Source: Rachycentron canadum (taxonomy: Eukaryota > Chordata > Actinopteri > Carangiformes > Rachycentridae). From it: a stretch of DNA of 64,000 nucleotides. Made by a program: the position numbers and the translations under genes. The notes beneath the pieces are model-generated. The model was not told the origin of the DNA and made no database searches. It saw only the letters and a list, made by a program, of their open reading frames with translations. The stretch covers positions 25,043,578 to 25,107,577 of the forward strand of contig CM076653.1 in assembly GCA_038496675.1 (NCBI GenBank), in the 5' to 3' direction. Below are positions 12,920 to 25,155 of this stretch, piece by piece. Numbering within the stretch: the first letter of the stretch is position 1; each line of letters starts with the position of its first letter.

Positions 12920-13001
12920 AGCAGGGATAGTTGAGTACCATGATGTCATCTATGGCAATGTAGCCTCGCCGCTCCCTGGAAACTGTGGCCTCAACCAGAA
13001 C
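12920..13001 (-). CDS. ptpru: ptpru coding exon 4: end of MAM domain
   Basis: This short 82-nt exon is bounded by an acceptor ending TTTGCAG and a GTAAGTACC donor, with phases 0 in and 1 out. Its 27 codons finish the MAM domain. The strand ERRGYIAIDDIMVLNYPC ends with the fourth conserved MAM cysteine at residue 27, and the IAIDDI motif is characteristic of MAM domains. The trailing T joins the AT of exon 5 to give a tyrosine just before KAPHFSRLG. No stop or frameshift is present. It is too short to stand out in a simple reading-frame scan and was located by following the splice phases from exon 3. Confidence 0.94.
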
Positions 13002-15199
13002 CTGCAAATGCAAAAGTGAAGTGAATGTGAATAGATTATGAAAAAATTTAATTCATAACCACAGCAGCAGAAGCATATGTGACTAAACTGAAGCTCTCAA
13101 AGTACAAGAGCAAATTCAAGAAGAACACTGAGGTCTATGTGAAGTCTCTTGCTCTTGTTCCTTTTTTGTGACAGATGCATTAATTACAAACAGGCCCATC
13201 AACAGATAATTTAACATCTACTGGCCTAAAAACAACAAGAATTTGGAAAAAGATAGAAGTATAAAAAATAAAAAGATGGATAACTTCTGCCTAGGTCCGC
13301 AGGGCCATGAGAAGTAATAGCTTTGTCGAGAAGCGCACAATGTGGCACCTGAGTCATGAGTCCCATTCTACATTCAGGTTGCAGGTTGCCGTGGTGTCAT
13401 AACAGAAAATAATACAACTTACACAGGGCCACGAGACTCAAGGGAGGACAGACATCCATATTGTCCTATGGAACAATAAGCTGGGTGAGCAGTGGGCTCT
13501 CATGAAACCTAATCAATATCAAATCACCATCCTGGGTAATAGTGAGAGAGTTATGAGACACAGGGGTGATGTTTGTTTTCGCTGCACCAAGGACAGTCTT
13601 CCATCCACACGTTTGATCGAAGGCCAGCTGTGAGTTATTGTTTCTCATAATCCTCCGACCAAATGATTATAACATGGTTCCTATCACTGGGTCTTGATTT
13701 TTACTGAAGCCACCACACACACACCCGAGCTACTTAAAATGTGCGTCAGTTTTATTTACAAGTTATATAACTTTTCCTGCTGATGCGAAAACAATAATTT
13801 ATACTTTCAACATACAAGTTTCTTAACATTTGAGAAGGGGTTTCAAGGCCACCGGTAGCTTGTCCAAAGATTTTACCCACATGTCATGGTGAGCGAAAAG
13901 AGTTTTTAAAAGTTATCTTTCATGTGTCAATGTGGTTGAAAGCTCTAGAAAAACACCGTAAACAGACAGTAAAGAGCAAACAGTAAAGATTTGTTATGAT
14001 ACTTTTTTAGGGTTTCAACTACGTCTCCAGTCCTCCAGTCCTCCACTTTTTTTTTTTTAGTTTCAAACTTAAACTGTGGTTGATAGCCCTGGAAAAGATA
14101 GTAAGATAACCTTGAATTAATTTGTCTTTTGTTTGGTTTTTGTTTTCATTTTTTGTGATTTGAAAATACAGAAATATTTTTCTTTTTTTTTTGCCAAAAC
14201 AAACTTTCAAAGCAAATTTTCCCAATACATCAGCAATATAGCAAAAAACATTGCATTGATAGAAAATTTTCATACCTGTGCCAATATATATGATACTTCA
14301 TTAAAACCTCAACAGTTTTTTTTTATGTATCAGTGTTTATATACTATTGACTATCTTAACTATCTAATCAAACGTGCCTATACGTCGCTGAAGTTACATT
14401 CAGTCAAGTCAAAACTCAACTCAGTGACACCAACATTATTTTCACCATCACACCATAACAGCCAGCTTGTGTCTCATTTAAATTCATAGACACAATAATA
14501 TCTGCACTATCTTTTCAACACTTAACAGGATAAAGATAGTCCATGTCCCTGGACTTGAAAAGGAAGTCTTGTGATTACAATGAACAACAATATCCCAGGC
14601 CATGCATGACCCCTGAAAACACCCCACAGACACAACAGTGATGGGATGAGAGGAGATTGGGGTCATCTAAAAAACTCCAGAGAGAGTAAGATGCGGAGAG
14701 CCAGGCAGGCTATAAGCTTACAAAAGGAGAGGTTGAGGGGAGAGGAGAGGAGAGGTGAAAGGGAAAGGGAAAGTAGGAGGAAAGGTTGGGTCTGGCTGCT
14801 GAGTCTCAGAGCTGGAGAGTGACCCCGCTGTGTCTGTAGCTGGCTGCCCTCCTCTTGCTCAGAGAGGAACACTGAGGCTAATCTCCTTCTGCCAGAGTCA
14901 ATTTCCCTGTTTGTTCCCAGACACTGTTGGAACCTGAGCTGGAAGATGCCGCCACTTTTAGAAAATGGATATTAATATTTCCCGTTTTCATCATTTCCAC
15001 TTTTACCTCTCATTTAGCTGGTCTATTTTCTTGCAGGTTGTGCAGCATAATTCCTTTGTGATTTCATTCCTTCTATGTTTCTTTTTTATTATCTTTCTTT
15101 ATTTCTTTCACTGTCCATTTTTCCTACCCTTCATTCTGTGCACCTGCCTAAATTTACAATATTTACAGCAAGGATTAAATCAGAGTATGCTTCAATATA

Positions 15200-15560
15200 T
15201 TGACCTGAATTAGCTGTGCGAGCGCACATTGCCATGCCATTAGACTAACATTAAAATTAGCTAGAAAGTACTGATGAGGCTTAATGGTACACATGGAAGA
15301 GAAAAAAATATCTTGAAAGTCTAATTGAAGGTGTTATTACTCTCTGCTGAACTAAAGCACTCAATAAGAGATTGATTGCTGGTTAATTCTCAGTCTTCTT
15401 AGCCATTAGGATTGGTGGTTATTAAGAGCGAGGTATTCAGAGCATTTGTTTCAATAAACAACCTTCCCAGATTTTTATTGAAAGCCACTTTCCCAATGAA
15501 ACTTTCCATCTGCCTGTGCTTTATCCTAATGAGCGTTACTTTACTTTGAAAAGATAAAAA
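15200..15560. promoter_or_regulatory. Candidate intronic regulatory block, TAAT-rich
   Basis: This block is dense in homeodomain-type core sites (ATTAGAC, TTAAAATTAGC, GGTTAATTC, GCCATTAGGATTGG, CTAATGAGCG) and has no simple repeats. That texture is common in vertebrate conserved non-coding elements. Conservation cannot be judged from one sequence, so this is only a candidate. Confidence 0.2.
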
Positions 15561-16249
15561 TGCAGGAATCAGCTTGAGAGGAAAAAATAAAAGCGGGACA
15601 CACTGTGATTTACGACAGATATAAAATGCATATTAGGAGAACATATTACATTATCCTGTAATATTGGCTTTTAAAAGCAGCTGAAATGTATACAAATCAA
15701 AGGATGATTTATCAAGCCCTATAAACCGGCTCCCACCTTTTCCAGTGTGGTTGGAAGACACCATTAGACAAAGAGGGCTTTCACTCACCATTATATGCAG
15801 TTAAGGATAAATAACCCATCTAAATATTCACAGAGAAAAGGTCACATGTTGAAGTAAATAAGAGTCTGAGTCTGAGAATATGGCGTAAGTGTTAGGAATC
15901 TCAATAAGCTCTCTACAGCATTTCACAAAACCCTTTGCCATAGCCATAGGCTCAGCTTGGAGGACTCTCGGCAGGCTGCAGTGGAATGGATGAGATATTA
16001 ACAGACAAAGCAGAGACATGAGGATTCTTATGTACAGGTCTTTGATGTGTCTCCTGCTGCTAACTTGCTTCTTTAAAAAAATTTAATAAAATAATGAATC
16101 TAATAAGTAAACAAGATGGCGCCATGGGGAAAGCCTTGAAGTGGGCTCGTCTGGTTTGAGAGGTCAAATAAAAGAGGCTACATGTGTACAAAATATTCCA
16201 ATCCTTTGGAAAGGCTGTAAATAATTAAACGTTTGGTGAAATACTTTCT

Positions 16250-16545
16250 ACTGCCATGAGTATTTCAGTTCCAATTAGCCTAGCCTAGCTTAGCATAAAG
16301 ATCACAAGCAGGGTGAGAGCTTGGTTCTGGTTCTGCCTGAAGGTTAAAAAAATCTGTTTGAAAGTGCCTCCAGAGCTTGCTAATTACCACATCATATCTC
16401 GCAAGATATCAGGAGTTATACCAAGACTGTAGGAAGTCACTATTCCCAGCCAAGTGATAGCCTCCAAAACCTTTTCCAGACAAGCAAAATACATGTGAAT
16501 TAGTGAACTTTAATTTTTCACCTTCAGGCAGAACCAGACTAGCAC
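16250..16545. mobile_element. Fold-back repeat, 'ttagcttagc' family, copy 1
   Basis: The copy begins near CCTAGCCTAGCTTAGCATAA and has perfect 18-bp inverted arms at 16327-16344 (CTGGTTCTGCCTGAAGGT) and 16520-16537. Between them are the phrases CCAGAGCTTGCTAATTACC, CATATCTCGCAAG and GGAAGTCACT, which match the order of a common percomorph repeat that I know from many fish introns. It has no coding capacity. Confidence 0.65.
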
Positions 16546-19519
16546 CTTCTCCCTGCATCCAACTTGGTACTGGTACTTGGTACTTGACACAGTCAGTAAG
16601 CACAGGATTTGTAGAGGTCTCTGCACAGGCATGATGGTGCCAAATCTGGCAACCTCACTGTGATGACATGACTAAGAGAACCTGCACCCAGTCACTGTTT
16701 TTTTTTTTTTTTTTCATCTTTTCATCCTCCTAGACAATGTGTCCTTGATGAGATATGGGAGAGGAGTATGCCTACTTCCCATAAGCCTCTAGGTTTGTGG
16801 CTGCATGTAGTTTTGAAACTTACACACAAGATGAAGCCAAAGATACCCACTCAGTTTGACTGACGCAGACTGCTAAAGCCTCGCATAACCTCACTAATGC
16901 ATGTTTGCACAAAACCAGAGCTGTGGATCTTGCCAGGACAGAATCATTTCATGACCAGCATGGACAGGAGCAATCATTACGCTACAGAAATAACTCTCAC
17001 TCTAACTCTGTATAATTGATATGACATTTGAGTATTGTGTGATTGGAGACAATTGATTTTTTCATTGACTATTACTCCTGATGTACCATTTAAGCAGCAA
17101 CACCTGCAATAGATGAAGTGGTGAAATAGGGGATAAATAATCTACATAATATCAACATGTGGCGAAAGGGAAAACTAATGACATACTTTAGTAAAGCAAG
17201 TTTTGAAGAATATTCTGACATTTGGAAGGAGACAAAGAAGAGAGAAGAAAGTGAGAGATGGTAAACAGTGGAGGGCGACATGTCTCCGGCTCTAGTTGGT
17301 AGTCTTGGAGGGCTGGATAACATCTTTAATATTTGATAACAAGGTTCTCCAGGTATTGCAAACAGTTCTACCAATAAGAGGCGAAGAGAAATATGGCAAT
17401 GTACACCACACATTCAGGACATCTTCAATCTAGACATCTCAAGTTGATGTTTCTCTCTGAAGTATTCCACCTCAAAAATCAATTGAAGTCCAAATCCCTA
17501 TTTCACAACTGAGATGTGTGTATGTAATGCTTGTTACCTCCTGAGATTAATATATAGTGTAATAAAACTGAACTTATGGGCATGTTGAGAGTCCTGCACG
17601 AATGATAAAATCTTATAAAAGAGCTCAAGCAAGAAAATAATTTTTCACGTCACCAGGCAGGTGAACAAATAAGATTGAATGATTTGGGTTTTCAGAATAT
17701 TAATCCTCTTAGTTTTGGTGATTATCAAAGAATTGCTCTGACTGTTTTTAATTACATTCCACAATGACATTTTCAAGACATAAACAGTGACTCTGAGTGC
17801 TGTAAACAAGGTATTTCATTACACCCCAAATCATGAAACGAGCATTATGGAGAGTTATCTCACATCTGTATCTGTGCAGTGCAAGAGCTGTACTGACATT
17901 TTGTATCCTTGTGCTGTAGGCAGAGAACTGGGAGCCCTCATATGAACTGAAATCTAATAAGTCGGAAAAACCTGCAGATTTGAAAGCTGTCTCTAAAATG
18001 ATGTGTATCATCCTGGGATTTATTTTTCTCAGAGACAATGATAAGGGGTGCCTATTCTTCACCTCTGTTTCAAAAGCATGCTTTCCTCGTTTAATGACAG
18101 GATAAATCTGGCTGCCTATCACTTAAAATCCAAAGTAATTGTATTAGACTTGTTATGGACCTGATATAACCAAACCCCCAGAATTTAAAGTCACACAAGC
18201 TGCAGCTAACGTGCTTTAGAGCTAAAATTTTTGGGTGAAGGTACCAAGAGAACTGCTGAAGCACACCAGGCTTTAAAAAACTCCCATAGTTCTGCTTTTT
18301 TTGTATTTACCTATCTGTTTTCATTGCACTGTTGCTGGTTAACAATAGAGAATAGTGAGCAGTAAGGTGCCAGTAAAGAAAACAGTCAACCTTAGATGTC
18401 CTCAGTCTCCCTTTTCTGTGTTGCAAGACAGGACCCTCTGTCATTCTACACTGATTAGGGTTTTTGACTGCTGAGATATTAGCCATGTAAGATGCGGTAT
18501 ATGTGACTTTGTGTGGGCAGTTACTTTTGCGTTTTTTTTCTAGTGAGAAGCACAAGGTTATGGGGAAGATGCAGAGTGTGAGAAAGTGTGTTGTGTTTTA
18601 TTTCCCTTCATGCTGCAGTTAGATATATATTCTTTAATGGCACCACTACCTTATGAACAAATTCCCGATATTAACAAATTTAATCCAATGAAATTAGAAT
18701 AATGTGTTTTCCCACCATATGGGATAAAAGCTAAGCCATTATCAGTTTAAGCTGTTCTATTAAAAGGCTGTAGTGTCAATACTAATTTAAGTGGTAGGCC
18801 CATCTTCTTCTCTTGTACTGTTTGTCCTGTCTTCACAGTCATCTACTCCTCCTCATAAGCCCATTATAAACCTCCCTCTCCTAACAGGAGCTGCTCATTG
18901 GCAGGCATGGCAAATTCCTGACTCACCTATGAGCCATCACTGTTTACTGGGATGCCTACAGGACTGTGAGACAAGAAAGCACACAACTCCACTGAGGAAA
19001 CGGAAGAGAGGACATGTAGAACAGCACTTGAGCAAAGACAGAAATAGACAAAGCAGGATATTACATGTTATTATGATATTCATGACTTATCTGTCCTGAT
19101 GTGGTGATAGGGCAGAGTTGTAGTTGGAGAGTCTGTTTTATAACAGCTCAGCTTTCACTGTATCGATTAACTCATTGTTAAACATTCAACATAAGAGCAA
19201 TAGCTATTTAATTTAACAAGGGTATTTTAAAAGTAACGATTCCTACTGAAAATGACATAAAAAGAAGTGTGACTGGCAGTGCCACTAATTTGTCCTATAT
19301 ACTAAAAACAGTACATTGCTAGCTACACTGGCATCTGTAGGTTTTCCTTAAAGTTGGTTTATTTCAAAGTTAGCTTTTGTTGGTTTATGTTTTCATTTTA
19401 AATACATGTCAATAACCATAAAGAATACTAAATTTTAACATGACAAAAGTATGAATATTTTTTCTGTTGACACTTACTCGGCTTCTTGCCTAAAATCAGA
19501 CAAGAGCCACATCAGTCTT

Positions 19520-20020
19520 ATGTCTGTATCCAAAATATGAAACACTAGCCAGGAGACAATTAGCTTAGCTTAGCAGAAAGGTAAACTAGAAAGCAGTAAA
19601 TAGCTAGTCTGGCTCTTTTCAATCGTAAAAAATTGAAACTACCATCGCCCCTAAAGCTCACTAATCGACATGTGTCTAGTTTGTTAAATCCAAACAAAGA
19701 ACATTGCCTGGAAACATCATGGTAAAAACCAGACTCCAGGAAGTTACTGCACCAAGCAAAGAAATAGCCTAGCACATAATCCTTCATAACATCGTAAGCT
19801 TTTGTAAACATTAAACTAGTGAGATAAAATTAGTTCATTCATGAGCCTGAGAGGCACTATTACATTTGGACAGAGCCAGGAGAACCATTTCCTCCCACTT
19901 CCAGTGTTTGTGCTAAACCTAATGGCTAGCTTCATATTTAGTGTGCAGATATGAGAGTGGTATCAATCTTATCTAACTCTCAGCAAGAACGAGAATATAG
20001 CTTTTTCCCAAAACGTCTCG
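19520..20020. mobile_element. Fold-back repeat, 'ttagcttagc' family, copy 2
   Basis: This is a longer member of the same family as the element at 16.3 kb. The left arm (about 19555-19617) contains TTAGCTTAGCTTAGC and TAGTCTGGCTC. The right arm (about 19868-19935) contains the imperfect complement GGACAGAGCCAGGAG and AATGGCTAGCTTCATATTTA. The middle holds CTAAAGCTCACTAATCG and CCAGGAAGTTACTGCACCA. The outer flank AGATATGAGAGTGGTATCAA is also typical of the family. It is decayed and non-coding. Confidence 0.7.
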
Positions 20021-21000
20021 CTTTTCTTTAAAAACAAATCCTATATCTTTTAACAGTGCATTTGTAAAGACTGAGACTCATGGGATACTGTATCTTTTCA
20101 AATGACACAAAACAATCACAACCTTGGTCAAAGTGACAAGTTAATATTATCTAGAAGTAGCAGATTCGTACTCATGCCAAAATAATATTTCTCTGAATTA
20201 AAAATGTGTGAGTGTGTTACTGTGTCTGTGATCGTTCCTGCTAACCTATGATAGATTACCTTATTTTTAGATCATGCAGTTTTGGTAAAACAGTGTCACT
20301 CCACATCCAGACCCGTGCTTGTACAAAAGACTTCTGACTTATTTACATAGTGAAGGTCAGATCTTAGAGGGCCAAATAGAATTTAATTAAGTTGAGGGGG
20401 TTGATAAAAAGTACACTACTCAACTTAATTGCTTTTTGACAGCTTGGCAGAGTTTGCAGAAAAAAGAAATTGGATTAATAGATTGATATCCCACATGCTC
20501 ACCTGACTGCTCTACAGACCATAGCAAGAGGCACCCACAGGTGAGTTCATGTTAGTATACAATGACATGGCATGCAGATTGAAGACATCCACAAAATAAT
20601 TCTACACAGACCTCATAGGGGGAAATCTCTACCAGGCATGCCCATGTGAAACCTACTAAGGGCCCTTGAGTGCTAACATTGCCTCTATTCACGAGGGACT
20701 ACGTGGTAATTAAACTGCAAATCCAAGTAATTCACACCACATTCACCTCCAGGTTAAAATAAGTGTTGATCAACATAGCTTTACTGCATAACATTGTGCA
20801 GGTCGTACAACATGTCAGCCAATGGCATCTGCAGATCTCAATTGCAAAAATGAAACCACTTTTCGCAACATCTAGTTTCATTAACACACCTTGAAATCAA
20901 GGTCAAAGCACTCCAGGCCCAGAGGATTAACAAGACATGAGATACATTCATTCACATGTAAAAATAAGAACTCGCCAGCTGAGAATGAGTAAGCTCGTAC

Positions 21001-21272
21001 CTGGTATTCATTGGGCCAGAACGTGCTGACAGCCAGCTCAACCTGATGCCACTGCTTTCCATGAGACCCCGATGTGTTCCACACTGGACTGCCGAGCGGA
21101 CCACCATTGACTCGCACATACGCCCTTAGGGCCCCAGGACTGTGGCCATCACGACTGTACAGGAAGTAGCTGAACTGGACGCAGTGAGTGTCATTTTCAC
21201 TCAGTGACTGCAGCAGCAGCTGAGCACGATGACCCACAGCGTGCTGAGAGGAGTTCACCAACATATATGATC
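21001..21272 (-). CDS. ptpru: ptpru coding exon 3: core of MAM domain
   Basis: This 272-nt exon encodes the centre of the MAM domain, which in R2B phosphatases supports homophilic adhesion and dimer formation together with the Ig domain. The acceptor is CTTTCCAG and the donor GTACGAG; phases are 1 in and 0 out. It gives 90 complete codons after the shared glycine. It carries SENDTHCVQFSYFLYSRDG around residues 24-42, with the third MAM cysteine at residue 30, and ends in STFWPNEYQ, a hallmark of the family. Possible N-glycosylation sites are NSS (6), NDT (26) and NTS (65). The length equals the 272 nt I remember for mammalian R2B genes. The stretches VRVNGGPLGS and GSHGKQWHQ resemble PTPRU more than its paralogues. 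A Tc1-type relic begins only 88 bp upstream of the acceptor in intron 2. Confidence 0.96.
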
Positions 21273-21359
21273 CTGGAAAGAGAAAAAATGCCTGTTATTC
21301 ACATTGTTCCATGTATTTCATAGTAGTCGAGTGATTTGTTGTGAAGCCAATCTATGTAT

Positions 21360-22082
21360 ACCAATCAGCCATACCATTATGACCACCTGCCTTATATTTT
21401 GCCTTTTTGCCACCATAACAGCCCTGACCAATCAAGGCATGGACTCCACTAGACCTCTGAAGGTGAGCTTTCACCAAAACGATATCAGCAGATGCTTTAA
21501 GTCCTGTAAGTTTTTGAGGTGGGGCTTCCATGGTTTGGATTTATTTGTTCAGAACATCCCACAGATATTCATTTGGGCCAAGTTCAACATCTTGAACTTT
21601 TTGTTGTGGTCCATTCCTGAACCTTTTTTTGTACTGTGGCAGGGTGTATTATCCTGCTGAAAGAGGCCACTGCCAATTGGGAAAACCGCGTTCATGAAGA
21701 GGTGTACATGTTCTGCAATAATGTTTAGGTAGATGGTACGACATGTACCACCTATCGAAAAATCCACATAAACATCCACATAACTGGCGGTACCCAAGGT
21801 TTCCTAATTGAACATTGCCCAAAGCATCACACCGCCTATGCTTAGCTGAGATCTAGACCATTTTTGTACATCTGTTCTCCTTGTGCAGTTTTTCTTATAT
21901 GACCTCAACTTCATAATAATGCTGTAAAGTTGCATACAACTGCATCCACCAGCTTGCCTTTTTTCCATAGTGCATCCTGGTGCCATGTCTAAGTGATACA
22001 CATGCATCCAGTCATCCACCCATGATGGAAAAGAAAACTTGGTTCAATGCCATGGCCGTTTTTCCATTGCTACGTGGTTTAA
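21360..22082 (-). mobile_element. Tc1/mariner-type transposon relic (3' part)
   Basis: The lower-coordinate end reads CCAATCAGCCATACCATTAT then GACCACCTGCC, the terminal repeat of a Tc1-like family common in fish. Minus-strand fragments of the transposase follow. The segment at about 21549-21797 contains LFQQDNTPCH, matching the FQQDNxPCH motif that carries the second catalytic aspartate. The segment at about 21804-22019 contains HLDMAPGCTMEKRQAGG and then GGVMLWAMF. The expected order is kept, but there are frameshifts, a small deletion near the NPIEHLWD region (about 21550-21580) and an insertion of about 110 bp at 21838-21949. The DNA-binding half and the first terminal repeat are missing, so the copy is dead. 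It ends 88 bp from the exon 3 acceptor. Confidence 0.85.
21847..21909 (-). repeat. 63-bp inverted duplicate, copy A
   Basis: This segment sits inside the insertion that interrupts the Tc1 relic. Its reverse complement matches 22284-22346 at 58 of 63 positions without gaps. Both copies contain AAGAAAAACTGCACAAGGAG and end in TAGATCTCA. Confidence 0.9.
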
Positions 22083-22283
22083 ATATTGTTTTTGATGTGT
22101 GTTGATTAGAATGGGAATGAGAGTGTGTAATTTGGATGAAGTTTAAATTTCTGTTTCGTTACTTCCTTTGTTGGTCATGCAAATATCTATACATTCATGT
22201 GAGATCACTGCAACGTGCATATTATGAAAGCCAAGGTTTTCCTGCAAAAAATAAAGATGTACGTTACTTCACAGCATTACAGA

Positions 22284-22346
22284 GTTGAGGTCATACAAGA
22301 AAAACTGCACAAGGAGACCAGATGAACCAAAATGGTTTAGATCTCA
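22284..22346 (+). repeat. 63-bp inverted duplicate, copy B
   Basis: This is the partner of the segment at 21847-21909, in the opposite orientation and 374 bp away, just outside the recognisable Tc1 relic. There are five substitutions and no indels between the copies. The source element is not recognised. Confidence 0.9.
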
Positions 22347-24055
22347 ACATATTAATGTTTGTCTAAATGTTAAGAATAATTTAAAAAATAAAAAATTCTA
22401 CGCAATAAGTAGAAGGCTTCAAATAGACCCTATAATCAGTGTACCATCCAAAACTGTTCTGAGCAATTAGTAATTGACCCCAAAAATCCTGATCAGAGAA
22501 CCCTTGCAAATTGCTTTTAACTAGTTTCAACAAGGTGAATGGAAAAAAATGAAAGTATTCTTCAACAACCCACTGCTGTGTGCGTAGGTGAGTGATAATA
22601 GGAAAAGAATTGCACCCGGTTGAATTTAAAAAGACAAAGTCAATGTCGGCTAAGGTGCTACTTTATGTGAATACTGGAGAGAGACACAGGGCACCAGAGA
22701 GACTGGAGAAGAAGCCGACAGATGGAGCAAAAGAAAGAACCGATGGCAGTTTTCCCTCTGCAAGGAGACGTCGAGGTAGGAAATAAGATTCACAAAACGC
22801 CCCAAAGCCTCCTCTAATCAGGATAACATAACCCCATTGCCCTTTGCCGAGCATCTGTCCTGCCTTGAGTCTGTGCCCACTAACATGATTAGCACAACAA
22901 TGTTGGGAGACCTTCCTGTGTACTCACATAATCAAGCCTGTTGTCTTTGTACTCCAAGGTCTTTCTGTTCTCTGTCAGAAATGAGCCCAGGAGACCAGAC
23001 AGTCACAGCCTTGGCGCCAGGTGTCCTGAAGACATTTGTTCCCCACTCAGATGTAATAGCATGTGAATGCTGAATAGCCAGACAGAGAAGGAATTCTTTA
23101 CATCCTACACAGTCTGCACCTCTAAATTGGGAAACATCCCCTAGAAAATAGAGCACACACTATCCCCCACCACCTTCTAAACCACTCACCACTGAAACAT
23201 AAGTACGAGTTATGAGAACAGAAGTCTTATTTGTCCTTCAGATACAGTGAAAATATGCTTTGTCTTTCTTTTAGTAGATTAAACACTTCTGAGAGAACAC
23301 GTGCAAAAACAACAAAACACCTCAAATCACAGGCTGATGTTTTACATAATGAGATTGAGATTCACAACCCGTAACCCCAAACTATAAAGAAAGTTAAACT
23401 GAGGACCACAGAGAAGTCGGGATGGTCATGATCTAGAGGCTAGAGTGCAGACTTTGCTGCAAAGCCCCATTGCCCTGCAGCCCACTGTCAACAGCCTCTG
23501 ATTTGTGTCTTGTCTTGTGCTGGGGATCTCAGCACTCTCATTTCGCTTTGCTTAATTAGATCTTTCAGAATCCGTCTCTTCTCCTGCACCCTCCACTACC
23601 ACAAGAGATTCATAAAATAATGGCAAAGGGCTGAAGAGCTGCAGCTGTACTGTCCTCACTGCTGGTTATATCCTGGATGTGTGGCCCTTGTTTTATATAT
23701 AGACATTATTAACATCTTTGTGTTGACTCTGCAAGTTATTATAATGTCACACGAGGAGACACAAACTGGTCGCTCTGCTGCCTTAAACCCTCCCTTAAGA
23801 TTCAGATCGAACATAGGTGAAGTCAGATATTTAATAAAAAAGGGTTATCTGAGTGCATATGATGTATGAAAATATCCATGAATTAAACATTGTGATAAAC
23901 TGAATTGAGGTCCTGGATACATCAGGTGGTCAAGGTATATGAAAGCCCAAAGTGCATGTTGGATCATAAAATGACTGTAAAAGAAATGGGAAATAAACTT
24001 TCTTTGTAATTCATATTTATTCCTTTTTGTTGTCTCTGTCTAATGTTCTGTATTG

Positions 24056-24152
24056 TCAGTATCAGTTAAATTGTTAATCAATTTTCACAATAGTTGGCAA
24101 TTAATATTCTGCCAAACAATTAATCTACTGATTGTTTCAGGGCTAGTTCTGT
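24056..24152. mobile_element. Fragment of MITE-like repeat
   Basis: The phrases TTGTTAATCAATTTTCACAA, CAAACAATTAATCTACTGAT and TGTTTCAGGGCTAG resemble the terminal, ATTAATCGATTA-rich part of the repeat seen at 1979-2258. The copy is short and strongly diverged, so assignment is tentative. Confidence 0.35.
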
Positions 24153-25102
24153 TTCATCTATTCAGGTATTGACTACATTTCTGCAGGGATGTTTTGTGAA
24201 CTTCTACTACCTAAACATGATAAAATTAAAGCATAAGATAAGATACAAATACTTCCAGACATAGGGGAGGGGAGGGGAAAGAAAACCTCTATGCACTTAT
24301 TTCAACATGTTCCCCTCTGACAGCGTGACATAGCAGTGTAGTTTAGAGGATGATGGTGCAGGAAAAGTTGTTCAGCACTGGCACTCTGCCCAACCTTCTC
24401 TACCACAACTACAGAGTACAGCACAGCATGATTCCAGGGCCCTGTGGAAGCACTAGAATGATAATGGAAGAACAAAGTCTACTCAATTTCCTAGAGTAAA
24501 TGACGTGTCAAGACAAACATGGATTTCTGATAAAAGAGCAAAAAAAAAAAGAAGACCTTGCTGGGGTCAAAGGTTCAGATTGGAGAGGTCCAACACTGGG
24601 AACATGTGCTTCAATGATGAACTAGTCAATATTAACTTTAAGGCCAGTTTACCTTTACTTGAGATGGGGACACATTGAATAGCACCTTCAGAAGAAGCTA
24701 AGGAGATGAAGACGCTGTTACCTTCCACCATGTCATTTTCGTAAGTAAAGAAGAGGTCAGAGTGACAGACTCTGCCTGGCCCGCACAAAGAAATGACACT
24801 GCAACTGCCACTCAGGAATCCTTGGATTTATCTGGAAAATACTCTGTGATTAGACATTGTCAGGCTCTATGAGCGCTGGTTGCCTGACTGTATACTTCTA
24901 TATTACAAATATAAGGATTTGTGTTCAGGTTATGTAGGTTATGTGAACTTAATGAAATTTAAACCTATAGTTTAACACAAAGGAAAAAAATGATGCTTTG
25001 CTGTTACTGAACACAATATCAATTAAATGATACAATACAGGATATTGCTAATCGGGATATGTGAGACTTACACTATGCAACACTACAGAATGTAGTACTA
25101 AG

Positions 25103-25155
25103 ATATATACAGGATATATTTATATATATATATACACACTATGATATATATCTTC
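25103..25155. repeat. AT-rich near-palindrome
   Basis: An AAGATATATAC arm and a GATATATATCTT arm flank a TATA-rich core, giving an AT-only cruciform-prone stretch. It is probably a simple-sequence product. Confidence 0.6.

Larger units (their letters stand above)
13002..21000 (-). other. ptpru: ptpru intron 3
   Basis: This 7,999-bp intron lies within the MAM-coding region. It holds a purine-rich block at about 14735-14785 (GGGAGAGGAGAGG units), an AT-rich TAAT-dense stretch at about 15200-15560, a fold-back repeat at about 16250-16545, a T-run at 16698-16714, and a second, longer member of the same repeat family at about 19520-20020. No other gene was recognised. Confidence 0.85.
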
